DNA of 32,338 nucleotides from positions 1 through 32,338 of the forward strand of contig JAODBK010000030.1 in assembly GCA_025463925.1 (NCBI GenBank), written 5' to 3'. The DNA is from Acidimicrobiales bacterium. Lineage in GTDB: Bacteria; Actinomycetota; Acidimicrobiia; Acidimicrobiales; AC-14. Below the pieces are notes generated by a model. The model saw nothing but the letters and a program-made list of their open reading frames with translations. It did no database searches and was not told where the DNA came from. How positions within the stretch are numbered: the first letter of the stretch is position 1; each line of letters starts with the position of its first letter. A program made the position numbers and the translations under genes. This document shows positions 23,639 to 30,293 of the stretch, piece after piece.

Positions 23639-24448
23639 ATGCCGTTGCCGCTCCCCACGTCACTGTCGCCGTCGAAGGTGGCGTCCTTCAAGGACTGCGC
23701 CCTCGCGTTCCGGTTCTCGGCGATCGACCGGCTCCCGGAGCCGCCGTCGCCCTGGGCCACCCGCGGCACGCTCGTGCACCGGGCCCTCGAGCTGCTGTTC
23801 TGCGAGGAGCCCGAGCGCCGCTCCATCGACACCGCCCTCGACTGCCTGGCCCGGGCCCGCGTCGAGATGGCCGACGACCCCGAGTTCGTCGGGCTCGGGC
23901 TCGACGCCGACGCCGAGGCGGCCTTCGCGGCCGAGGCCGAGGGCCACGTCCGCCGGTACTTCCAGATCGAGGACCCGCGCGCCGTGCACCCGATCGGGCT
24001 GGAGCTGCGGCTCGAGGCCACCGTCGGTTCGCTGACGCTGCGGGGCGTCATCGACCGCCTCGACCTCGACGCCGACGGCGAGCTCGTCGTCACCGACTAC
24101 AAGACCGGCAAGGTCCCGGGCGTCAACTACGAGCAGAGCCGGCTCGGCGGCGTGCACTTCTACGCCTTCCTGTGCGAGCAGGTGCTCGGCCGCCGGCCGG
24201 CCCGCGTGCAGCTGCTGTACCTGCAAGAGCCGGTCGCAATCATCGCCACCCCGACCGAGCAGTCGATCCGCGGCCTGCGCCAGCGCACCGAGGCGATCTG
24301 GAAGGCGGTCGAGACCGCGTGCGGGCGCGACGACTTCCGGCCACGGCCGTCGCGCCTCTGCGACTACTGCAACTTCCAGGCCTACTGCCCCGCCTTCGGC
24401 GGCGACCCCGCTCGCGCCACCGAGCTCCTCACCGCCGCGTCCGCGTAG
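23639..24448 (+). CDS. Single-domain RecB/Cas4-type PD-(D/E)XK nuclease with iron-sulfur cysteines
   Basis: The 269-aa protein starts at ATG 23639. An N-terminal LSPSKVASFKDCALAFRF segment (C20), the motif GVIDRLDL with D139, and TDYKTGK with D153 and K155 give the PD-(D/E)XK active site. The C-terminal RLCDYCNFQAYC supplies C241, C244 and C250. One cysteine before the nuclease core and a Cx2Cx5C after it match the 4Fe-4S cluster of AddB, Cas4 and Exo5-like nucleases. It should cut or resect DNA ends in the cytoplasm. There is no helicase domain and no CRISPR array in the window, so it is a stand-alone repair exonuclease of the RecB family rather than Cas4 of an array. The partner is unknown. 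Confidence 0.92.
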   Translation: MPLPLPTSLSPSKVASFKDCALAFRFSAIDRLPEPPSPWATRGTLVHRALELLFCEEPERRSIDTALDCLARARVEMADDPEFVGLGLDADAEAAFAAEAEGHVRRYFQIEDPRAVHPIGLELRLEATVGSLTLRGVIDRLDLDADGELVVTDYKTGKVPGVNYEQSRLGGVHFYAFLCEQVLGRRPARVQLLYLQEPVAIIATPTEQSIRGLRQRTEAIWKAVETACGRDDFRPRPSRLCDYCNFQAYCPAFGGDPARATELLTAASA

Positions 24449-24528
24449 GGCTCTTGCCCCCGGCAACGCTGACCCGAATGGGTGAAGACGCGGCGCCGGC
24501 GGGTTCGTAGCGTCGCCCCTCCAATCTC

Positions 24529-24534
24529 AGGAGG
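24529..24534 (+). promoter_or_regulatory. Ribosome binding site of the 53-aa gene
   Basis: AGGAGG lies 8 bases before ATG 24543. It is one of the few near-perfect Shine-Dalgarno sequences in this window and supports translation of the small downstream frame. Confidence 0.75.
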
Positions 24535-24542
24535 ACGACACG

Positions 24543-24704
24543 ATGGCCAAGGTTGCGCCGTTCCATTCCAAGCTGCCCGGTACCGACGTGTACCACGACG
24601 ACGACATCTGCACCGTCGGCGACGACCGCATCGAGAGCTACCACCGCGTCCCCGGCACCGGCGGGCTTCGAAAGTGCTCCCGCTGCCGCGACCTGAGCGG
24701 CTGA
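24543..24704 (+). CDS. 53-aa protein with C-terminal CxxC
   Basis: The frame runs from ATG 24543 to TGA 24702-24704, preceded by a near-perfect AGGAGG. The product has an acidic centre (HDDDIC, C23) and a C-terminal KCSRCRDLSG (C45, C48). A single CxxC plus one earlier Cys and nearby His could make a small zinc or redox site. It has no signal peptide and no membrane segment. I do not recognise a named family, but the strong ribosome site and codon bias argue that it is real. The stop codon TGA is the first triplet of the hairpin system at 24702-24756. It could act as an ordinary small protein, or its translation could influence folding of that RNA. Confidence 0.75.
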   Translation: MAKVAPFHSKLPGTDVYHDDDICTVGDDRIESYHRVPGTGGLRKCSRCRDLSG

Positions 24705-24756
24705 CCGGCTTTTCCGGTCACTGGTGTGGGCCGCGCCCACACTCGTGACCGGAGAA
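24702..24756 (+). terminator. Two mutually exclusive stem-loops (terminator or attenuator)
   Basis: Stem A: TGACCGG (24702-24708) with CCGGTCA (24714-24720), loop CTTTT. Stem B: TTTTCCGGTCAC (24710-24721) with GTGACCGGAGAA (24745-24756), 12 pairs with one G-U, plus an inner GTGTGGGC (24724-24731) with GCCCACAC (24735-24742) and a CGC triloop. Both stems need 24714-24720, so they cannot form together. Stem A begins with the stop codon of the 53-aa gene. The PAP2 start is 28 bases further on. The simplest reading is a terminator; a switch is possible. Confidence 0.55.
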
Positions 24757-24783
24757 GGCCGTGGGCACCGCTACGGTCTTCGG

Positions 24784-25344
24784 GTGCCGTTGCTGTCGAG
24801 CGCGACCCGTCAACGCGTGGCCGAATTCGACGCGCGGGTGGACGGGTGGTTCGACCCGATCCGCGGCCACCCGGTCGCCGACCGGGTGTTCTACGCGGCG
24901 TCGGAGCTCGGCGACTTCAGCCTCATCTGGCTGATCCTCGGCGCGGTGCGCGGGCTGCGGTCCGAGCGGGACTGGCACGCCGCAGTGCGGGCCGGGCTCG
25001 GGCTCGGCGCCGAGTCACTGCTCGTCAACGTCGGCATCAAGTCGCTCTTCCGCCGCACCCGGCCCCCGTGGGACGTCGACCGGCCGATGCGGATCCGGCG
25101 GCCCCGCACATCCAGCTTCCCGTCGGGCCACGCCACCTCGGCGTTCGCGGCCGCCGGCCTCCTGTCGGAGGACGATCCGCTGTGGCCGCTCTACTACGCC
25201 ATCGCGGTGATCGTGGCGACCAGCCGCGTCCACGTGAAGATCCACCACGCGTCGGACATCCTCGCCGGCGCCGCCATCGGCGTGGTCCTCGGCCGCGTCG
25301 GCCGGCGCCTGTCACCGCTGCCGCCGGTGGAATCGATCGTCTGA
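24784..25344 (+). CDS. PAP2 superfamily phosphatase (phosphatidate phosphatase-like)
   Basis: The protein is 186 aa from GTG 24784; a longer frame from 24724 would start inside the hairpin and is less likely. All three phosphatase motifs are present: K86-x6-RP (KSLFRRTRP), PSGH (113-116) and SRx5Hx3D (S147, R148, H154, D158). Hydrophobic stretches near residues 39-54, 118-126 and 135-147, and the segment near 160-172, would embed it in the membrane. PAP2 enzymes remove phosphate from phosphatidate, prenyl diphosphates or similar lipids. Here, 19 bases upstream of a DsbA-like gene and one gene away from a WS/DGAT, phosphatidate to diacylglycerol is the most attractive reaction, by inference. 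Confidence 0.92.
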   Translation: MPLLSSATRQRVAEFDARVDGWFDPIRGHPVADRVFYAASELGDFSLIWLILGAVRGLRSERDWHAAVRAGLGLGAESLLVNVGIKSLFRRTRPPWDVDRPMRIRRPRTSSFPSGHATSAFAAAGLLSEDDPLWPLYYAIAVIVATSRVHVKIHHASDILAGAAIGVVLGRVGRRLSPLPPVESIV

Positions 25345-25363
25345 TGGGTAGGTTGAGCCGGGT

Positions 25364-25966
25364 ATGACCCGATCCTTCGCAGTCACCTGGGACTATCGGT
25401 GCCCGTTCGCCCGCAATGCCCACGAGCACCTGCTCGTCGGGCTCGCCGCCGGTGCCGAATGGCACGTCGAGTTCGTCCCCTTCTCCCTCAACCAGATCCA
25501 CGTCGAGGAGAGCCAGCCCGCTGTCTGGGAGAACCCGGAGCACGAGGCCGGGCTGCTGGCCATGCAGGTCGGCATCTCCGTGCGGGACAACTTCCCGGCG
25601 GCGTTCCCGGCGGTGCACCGGGCACTGTTCCTCGCCCGGCACGACGAGGGTCGCGACATCCGCGACGACGCCGTGCTGCGGGCGATCCTGAAGGAGCAGG
25701 ACGTCGACGCCGACGCGGTGTTCGCCGACATCGCCGGCGGCCGCACCATGCAGGTCTTCGAGAAGGCCCACGAGCGGGCGGTCGACGAGCACGGCGTGTT
25801 CGGCGTGCCGACATTCATCGCCGACGGTCAAGCGGTGTTCGTCCGGGTGATGCACGGGCCGAGCGACGATCCCCAGGACTCGATCACCACCATCGAGCGG
25901 CTCCTCGATCTCACCACCGGCTGGCCCGACCTCAACGAGTTCAAGCACACCCGCATCCCGCGGTAG
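25364..25966 (+). CDS. DsbA-family thioredoxin-fold protein with a single active-site cysteine
   Basis: The 200-aa protein starts at ATG 25364. A thioredoxin-like start (FAVTWDYRCPFARN) places C13 where DsbA has its first cysteine; the second cysteine of CxxC is replaced by Ala (CPFA). The cis-proline loop FGVPTFI (near residue 145) is intact, and a helical insert lies between them. It has no signal peptide, so it is cytoplasmic. This layout resembles the DsbA-like/HCCA-isomerase branch, some members of which use a low-molecular-weight thiol. It is located between the PAP2 and WS/DGAT genes (gaps of 19 and 13 bases). Its function is not known; a thiol-dependent isomerase or transferase is possible. 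Confidence 0.85.
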   Translation: MTRSFAVTWDYRCPFARNAHEHLLVGLAAGAEWHVEFVPFSLNQIHVEESQPAVWENPEHEAGLLAMQVGISVRDNFPAAFPAVHRALFLARHDEGRDIRDDAVLRAILKEQDVDADAVFADIAGGRTMQVFEKAHERAVDEHGVFGVPTFIADGQAVFVRVMHGPSDDPQDSITTIERLLDLTTGWPDLNEFKHTRIPR

Positions 25967-25979
25967 CGGTCCGCCCGTC

Positions 25980-27335
25980 ATGGCCGAGCGGATGTCCGAC
26001 ACCGAGGCACTGATGTGGAACCTCGAGAAGGACCCCGCGCTCCGATCGTCGTTCCTCAACGTCACCTTCCTCGATCGCCCGCCCGACCTCGACCGGCTGC
26101 AGCGGCGCATGGCGGCCGCGATCCCGCACATCCCGAGGCTCGCGCAGCGCGTCGTGCCGGCGGCCGCCGGGTGGGGCCCGCCCGAGTGGCGCCCCGACCC
26201 GCAGTTCAGCCTCGACCACCACGTGCGGCGCATCGCGGTGCCGCCGCCCGGCGACGATCGGCAGGTGCTCGACCTCGCGGCCCGCATCTACGAGGACGCG
26301 TTCGACCGGGCCCGGCCGCTGTGGCAGTTCACGGTCGTCGAGGGGCTGGCCGGCGACCGGGCCGTGCTCCTGTCGAAGATGCACCACACCGTCACCGACG
26401 GCGTGGGTGGCCTCCGGCTCTCGATGCAGTTCATCGACGCCAGCCCCGACGGGCCCGATGCCGATCCCGACCCCGGTGCGGTCGACGGCCCGTCCGGCGG
26501 GGCTGACGGCGGGCGCTCGCTGCTCGGCAACGTCGTCCGGACCGCCGGCCTCCAGGCGTCGCGCACCGCCAAGACGGCCCGGGCCGTCGCCGGCCTGGCC
26601 GGCCATCCGGGCGCCGCGGTCGACACTGCCCGATCGCTGATGCGGCAGGTCGCGATCACCGAGCCGGCCCGCTCGCCGCTGTGGGCCGGCAAGCGCTCAC
26701 TGGCCCGGCGGTTCGAGGCGCTGCGCCTCGACCTCGACGGGTTGCACCGGTCCGCCAAGGGTCTCGGCGGCACGGTGAACGACGCCTTCGTCACGGTGAT
26801 GACCGGCGCGGTCGGCGCGTACCACCGGGCCAAGGGCGCCGAGGTCGGCGACCTCCGCATGACGATGCCGGTGAACACCCGCACCGACCGCGGTGCCAGC
26901 GGCAACTCGTTCACCCCGACGCGCCTCCTGGTGCCGGCCGGCGTGGTGGATCCGGTCGAGCGGTTCCAGATCGTGCGAGCCCGGCTCGATCAGACCAAGG
27001 GCGAGCGGGCCATCGGTCTCGCCGACGTGCTGGCCGGAGTCCTCATCAACCTGCCGACCTCGGTGCAGGTCCGGCTCGCGCACCAACAAGTCAGCACGGT
27101 CGACTTCGCCACGTCCAACCTGCGGGGCGCGCCGTTCGACCTGTGGATCGCGGGCGCGCACATCGAGTCGAACCACCCGATGGGCCCCACCGCGGGGACG
27201 GCGCTGAACGCCACGGTGCTGTCCTACAAGCGCGCGCTCGACCTGGGCCTCAACCTCGACGGGGCCGCGATCGACGACCCTGACCTGCTGGTGGCGTGCG
27301 TCATCGCCGCGGAGGCCGAACTGCTGGCCCTCTGA
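25980..27335 (+). CDS. Wax ester synthase/diacylglycerol acyltransferase (WS/DGAT)
   Basis: The 451-aa protein starts at ATG 25980. It has the condensation-type active site HHTVTDG (H135, H136, D140, G141) in MHHTVTDGVGG. Conserved WS/DGAT segments follow: NDAFVTVMTGAVGAYH near residue 265, MPVNTRTD near 298 and ATSNLRGAPFDLWIAGA near 378 (cited partly: TSNLRGAP). It transfers an acyl chain from acyl-CoA to diacylglycerol or a fatty alcohol, making storage lipid at the membrane face. Length is normal for the actinobacterial family. It is 13 bases downstream of the DsbA-like gene and on the same strand as PAP2. It converges on the 61-aa gene with 13 bases between the stops. Confidence 0.94.
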   Translation: MAERMSDTEALMWNLEKDPALRSSFLNVTFLDRPPDLDRLQRRMAAAIPHIPRLAQRVVPAAAGWGPPEWRPDPQFSLDHHVRRIAVPPPGDDRQVLDLAARIYEDAFDRARPLWQFTVVEGLAGDRAVLLSKMHHTVTDGVGGLRLSMQFIDASPDGPDADPDPGAVDGPSGGADGGRSLLGNVVRTAGLQASRTAKTARAVAGLAGHPGAAVDTARSLMRQVAITEPARSPLWAGKRSLARRFEALRLDLDGLHRSAKGLGGTVNDAFVTVMTGAVGAYHRAKGAEVGDLRMTMPVNTRTDRGASGNSFTPTRLLVPAGVVDPVERFQIVRARLDQTKGERAIGLADVLAGVLINLPTSVQVRLAHQQVSTVDFATSNLRGAPFDLWIAGAHIESNHPMGPTAGTALNATVLSYKRALDLGLNLDGAAIDDPDLLVACVIAAEAELLAL

Positions 27336-27348
27336 GAACGCTGGGGGC

Positions 27349-27534
27349 TCAGTTGGGCGAGGGCACCACGTCGTCGACGGCGGCATCGAGGGTCGCCAAG
27401 ATCGACCGGACGTCGAGCAACACGTCCGAGACCTCGGCGGTGGACACCAGCTCGCGCTGATGCAGCTCGCGCAGGTGCTGGTCGATCACGGCCAATGCTT
27501 CGACGATCGCTTCGTTCTCGAGTGTCTCGCTCAT
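27349..27534 (-). CDS. Small helical protein (61 aa)
   Basis: ATG 27534 is preceded by GGAG 8 bases upstream on the minus strand. The product is acidic and leucine-rich with a heptad-like pattern (IVEALAVIDQHLRELHQREL, cited partly as ALAVIDQHLREL), suggesting a helical hairpin or short coiled coil. It has no Cys and no membrane segment. I recognise no family. The size, the helical character and the operator-like dyad 43 bases upstream would suit a small regulator or antitoxin-like protein, but no toxin gene is adjacent and this is speculation. It diverges from the short-chain dehydrogenase gene across a 217-base region. Confidence 0.65.
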   Translation of the reverse strand: MSETLENEAIVEALAVIDQHLRELHQRELVSTAEVSDVLLDVRSILATLDAAVDDVVPSPN

Positions 27535-27577
27535 CCTGTCGTCTCCAACGAGCCGGCCGCCCGGGCTGTTCCCGGAA

Positions 27578-27604
27578 TGACGCGCTCTGTGTCAGAGATC
27601 GTCA
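27578..27604. promoter_or_regulatory. 27-base operator-like dyad
   Basis: Half-site TGACG (27578-27582), two bases, CTCTG (27585-27589), three central bases TGT, then CAGAG (27593-27597), two bases, CGTCA (27600-27604). All 20 arm positions are symmetrical. It is 43 bases upstream of the 61-aa start and 147 upstream of the dehydrogenase start, within the divergent region. It has the form of a binding site for a dimeric repressor such as TetR or GntR types. Confidence 0.6.
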
Positions 27605-27623
27605 TCAGTCGGCGATTGCTTTA

Positions 27624-27658
27624 CCCGTCACTCCACCGTAGCGAACGGCTGTGACGGG
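27624..27658. promoter_or_regulatory. Second inverted repeat in the divergent region
   Basis: CCCGTCAC (27624-27631) is mirrored by GTGACGGG (27651-27658). A small inner hairpin CCGT (27636-27639)/ACGG (27645-27648) lies between. The right arm GTGAC also forms an inverted pair with GTCAC at 27664-27668. These could be regulatory half-sites or leader RNA stems. Confidence 0.4.
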
Positions 27659-27671
27659 AATGTGTCACCAG

Positions 27672-27692
27672 GGTTACGGTTCGACCGTGACC
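27672..27692 (+). other. Tight hairpin upstream of the dehydrogenase
   Basis: GGTTACGGT (27672-27680) pairs with ACCGTGACC (27684-27692), nine pairs including one G-U, around the loop TCG. It ends 59 bases before ATG 27752. The remaining 27693-27751 is C-rich with no feature I can name. Confidence 0.35.
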
Positions 27693-27751
27693 CCCGCCAC
27701 CCCTCCCCCATTCCGGGCCCGGGCCGCCCCCGACCCGGCCAGGCTCGCCTG

Positions 27752-28552
27752 ATGGACGTCAAGGACAAGGTCGTCGTGGTCACCGGCGGCGCCGGGGGCA
27801 TCGGGTCCGCGCTGGCCCGGCGGTTCGCCGGCGAGGGGGCGCGGGCCGTCGTGGTGTCGGACCTCGACGGCGATGGCGCGACCGGGGTGGCCGCCGAGCT
27901 CGACCATGGCGTCGGCGTCGCCGTGGCGGCCAACGTCGCCGTCGAAGCGGACGTGATCAATTTGGTGGCGCGGGCCGAGTCGGAGTGCGGACCCATCGAC
28001 CTGTTCTGCGCGAACGCCGGCATCGCGGTGGGCGGCGGCCCCGAGGCCACCGACGAGCAGTGGCTGGCGTCGTGGCAGATCAACCTGATGGCGCACGTCT
28101 ATGCGGCGCGCGCGCTGCTGCCGGGTTGGCTGTCGCGTGGTGAGGGCTACTTCCTCAGCACCGCGTCGGCGGCCGGCCTGCTCACCAATCTCGGCGCCGC
28201 GCCCTACGCGGTCACCAAGCACGGCGCGGTCGCGCTGGCCGAGTGGCTCGCGATCATGTACGGCGACGCCGGCGTGAAGGTCAGCTGCCTCTGCCCGCAG
28301 GGCGTCCGCACCAACATGCTGTTCGGGGGCGCCGTCGACGACGCGGTCGGTGTCGCGGTGGTGACCGCCGCCGGTCGCGTCATCGAGCCCGACGAGGTGG
28401 CCGACGCGGTCGTCGCCGGCCTGCGCGACGAGCGCTTCTTGATCCTCACCCATCCCGAGGTCGCCGACTACGAGGCCCGTCGCGCGACCGAGCGCGATCG
28501 ATGGCTGGCCGGGATGCGGAAGCTGCTGGCCCGGCTTCAGGCCGGCAGGTAG
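27752..28552 (+). CDS. Short-chain dehydrogenase/reductase (SDR)
   Basis: The protein is 266 aa from ATG 27752; an earlier in-frame GTG at 27662 would precede the hairpin and add a Pro-rich segment not typical of the family. The NAD(P) motif TGGAGGIG (residues 11-18), the acidic D37-L-D after the second strand (SDLDGDG), NAG (in CANAGIAV near 86) and the catalytic Y152/K156 in YAVTK with an upstream Ser (LSTASAAG) are all present. The D after beta-2 favours NAD(H) over NADP(H). It oxidises or reduces a secondary alcohol or ketone; the substrate is not evident. The 3' end overlaps the convergent M23 peptidase gene by 16 bases. Confidence 0.93.
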   Translation: MDVKDKVVVVTGGAGGIGSALARRFAGEGARAVVVSDLDGDGATGVAAELDHGVGVAVAANVAVEADVINLVARAESECGPIDLFCANAGIAVGGGPEATDEQWLASWQINLMAHVYAARALLPGWLSRGEGYFLSTASAAGLLTNLGAAPYAVTKHGAVALAEWLAIMYGDAGVKVSCLCPQGVRTNMLFGGAVDDAVGVAVVTAAGRVIEPDEVADAVVAGLRDERFLILTHPEVADYEARRATERDRWLAGMRKLLARLQAGR

Positions 28553-29244
28553 TCCATCGGGTTGCGGGTGCTGCCGTCGACCCGCACCTCGAAGTGCAGG
28601 TGCGGTCCGGTGCACGCGCCGCTACAGCCTGACGCGCCGATGACGTCGCCGGTTCCGACGACTTGGCCGATCGACGCCCCCACCTTCGACAGGTGCGCGT
28701 AGATCGTGATCATCCCGTTGCCGTGGTCGATCACGACCACGATGCCGTAGCCCTCGTACCCGCCGATCACGCCGGCGCCGACGATCCGCCCGGGCGCGGC
28801 CGCGTGCACAGGGGTGCCGGGGCTGACGCTGATGTCGATGCCGGGATGGCGGCCGTTGCCCCGGCGCTCGCCGTACGGCCCGGTGATCGGCCCGCGCAGC
28901 GGCCACGCCAACGTGACCCATGGCGTCCCGAAGGTGATCGGCCTCGACCGCGACGCCGCCGCCAGGTACGCCGCCACCGCCACCCGGTCGGGTTCGGGCG
29001 ACGGGTTGGCACCGGTCACGAACACTGCCGGCACCGAGGCGGCATCGACCGTCTTGTCGGCCATCGCGGCTTCGGCGGATGCCCGGAGCCGGTCGACCGC
29101 CAGGGCGCGTCCGACGACCGCCTCCTGGACAGGGGCGGTGCCGGGGTGGAGTGTCGCTCCACTGTGGAGCGAGGCCAGCCCGAGCACTGCAGTCGGCACG
29201 GCCGCAAGGCGCACGAGGGCGCGCCAAGGCCTTGTCAGGCTCAT
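28537..29244 (-). CDS. M23 family metallopeptidase (LytM-like)
   Basis: The protein is 235 aa from ATG 29244. A signal sequence or anchor (about residues 8-28) is followed by a ~75-residue linker and an M23 domain (about 108-235). Zinc ligands are H133 and D137 in HPGIDIS and H217 in HLHFEV, with catalytic H215. The core strands GYGIVVVIDHGNG and YAHLS are intact. Such enzymes cut peptide cross-links in peptidoglycan, or serve as inactive activators when ligands are lost; here all ligands are kept, so activity is expected. It is exported to the cell wall. It lies 71 bases after the LLM oxidoreductase gene and may have its own promoter there. Confidence 0.93.
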   Translation of the reverse strand: MSLTRPWRALVRLAAVPTAVLGLASLHSGATLHPGTAPVQEAVVGRALAVDRLRASAEAAMADKTVDAASVPAVFVTGANPSPEPDRVAVAAYLAAASRSRPITFGTPWVTLAWPLRGPITGPYGERRGNGRHPGIDISVSPGTPVHAAAPGRIVGAGVIGGYEGYGIVVVIDHGNGMITIYAHLSKVGASIGQVVGTGDVIGASGCSGACTGPHLHFEVRVDGSTRNPMDYLPA

Positions 29245-29269
29245 GGGGTCGGCCGGCAAGGTAGGCGGA

Positions 29270-29286
29270 TGCCACGAGCCGTGGCA
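29270..29286. terminator. Perfect 7-bp hairpin between LLM and M23 genes
   Basis: TGCCACG (29270-29276) and CGTGGCA (29280-29286) are perfectly complementary around AGC. On the minus strand it lies 29 bases after the LLM oxidoreductase stop and 25 bases before the M23 start. It could be a terminator for the upstream operon, a regulatory palindrome or a leader stem for the M23 gene. Confidence 0.4.
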
Positions 29287-29315
29287 AATCGTCGCGCGCT
29301 GCGTGCTTCCCGAGC

Positions 29316-30293
29316 TCAGCGCGGGGCGAGGGCCCGCAGGGCCTCCCGCACGCCGTCGGGCCCGCTCCCCGGCGGCGGGAAGATCGCCAGCGCCGGCGTC
29401 GTGACGCCGTTGGCGACGTAGCGGCCGACATGGGCCCGGCACTCGTCGGGCGTGCCGTTGACGATGAGGGCGTCGACGACGTGGTCGGGGATGGCGGCGA
29501 CCGCGGCCTTGCGGTCCCCTGCGGCCCACGCGTCCCACATCGCCTGCAAGTCGTCGCCGCGGCCGAGCCACTCGTGGAAGGCGCGGTACACCGGGACGTT
29601 GAGGTAGGCGGCGATCGCGAACCGTCCCATGGCGCGCACCGCGTCGACGTCGTCGGACGGGCAGACGAAGATGCGGGCGACGATCTCCTTGCCGGCGCCG
29701 ACCTCGGGCGCGACCCGCTTCACGTCGTCGGCCGAGAGCCAGTTGATGATGGCGCCGTCGCCCTCGCGGCCGGCCAGGCGCAGCATGCCGGGCCGGAGGC
29801 CGGCGACGAGGATCGGCGGCACCGCATCCGGCGGGAGTGCCCGCCCGAGCCGGAATCCCTTGACGGTGAACGTGTCGTAGGCCTCGTCGACCTTCTGGTT
29901 GGCGAGCGCCGCCTTCAGGAATCGGACGGTGTCGCGCACACGCTTGTACGGCTCTTCGAACGGGATGCCGTTCCAACGCTCGACGATCACGTCGCTCGAC
30001 GTGCCGACGCCGAACGCGAAGCGGCCGGGCGCGGCCTCGGCCATCGACGCCACCGTCATCGCGAGCAACGCCGGGCCGCGCGTGTACGCCGGGACGATCG
30101 CGCAACCGAGTCGCATCGACGGCGTCCAGGCGGCGGCGAGCGCCAGTGGGATGAACGCGTCGGCGCCGTTGGCCTCCGACGACCAGAAGTCGGTGTACCC
30201 GAGCGCGGCCGCCTCTTCGAACCACTCGCGCTGTTCGGCGAGCAGCACGCCGTCGAACGGGATGGTGACGCCGTACCGGCTCGAGTCGGTCAC
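29316..30293 (-). CDS. LLM class oxidoreductase (likely F420-dependent)
   Basis: The protein is 325 aa from GTG 30293, overlapping the upstream TGA (GTGA); an in-frame ATG at 30314 is possible but would overlap the upstream gene further. The TIM-barrel pattern is that of luciferase-like monooxygenases: YGVTIPFDGV at the start, EEAAALGYTDFWSSE near 28, RLGCAIVPAYTRGPALLAM near 65 (cited partly: CAIVPAYTRGP), RFAFGVGTSSDVIVERWNG near 94 and PPILVAGLRPGMLRLAG near 163. In actinobacteria this branch mostly uses coenzyme F420. The substrate is unknown. Translational coupling to a thioesterase-like gene suggests a shared acyl-CoA pathway. Confidence 0.9.
   Translation of the reverse strand: MTDSSRYGVTIPFDGVLLAEQREWFEEAAALGYTDFWSSEANGADAFIPLALAAAWTPSMRLGCAIVPAYTRGPALLAMTVASMAEAAPGRFAFGVGTSSDVIVERWNGIPFEEPYKRVRDTVRFLKAALANQKVDEAYDTFTVKGFRLGRALPPDAVPPILVAGLRPGMLRLAGREGDGAIINWLSADDVKRVAPEVGAGKEIVARIFVCPSDDVDAVRAMGRFAIAAYLNVPVYRAFHEWLGRGDDLQAMWDAWAAGDRKAAVAAIPDHVVDALIVNGTPDECRAHVGRYVANGVTTPALAIFPPPGSGPDGVREALRALAPR

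Noticed and set aside
23639-24448. RecB-like nuclease as Cas4 of a CRISPR system
   Set aside because: No repeats with spacers and no other cas gene in the window.
24724-24783. Longer N-terminus for the PAP2 gene
   Set aside because: It would begin inside the strong hairpin at 24710-24756; GTG 24784 gives a normal family length.
27662-27751. Longer N-terminus for the short-chain dehydrogenase
   Set aside because: It would begin before the hairpin at 27672-27692 and add a Pro-rich leader; ATG 27752 lies directly before the conserved first strand.
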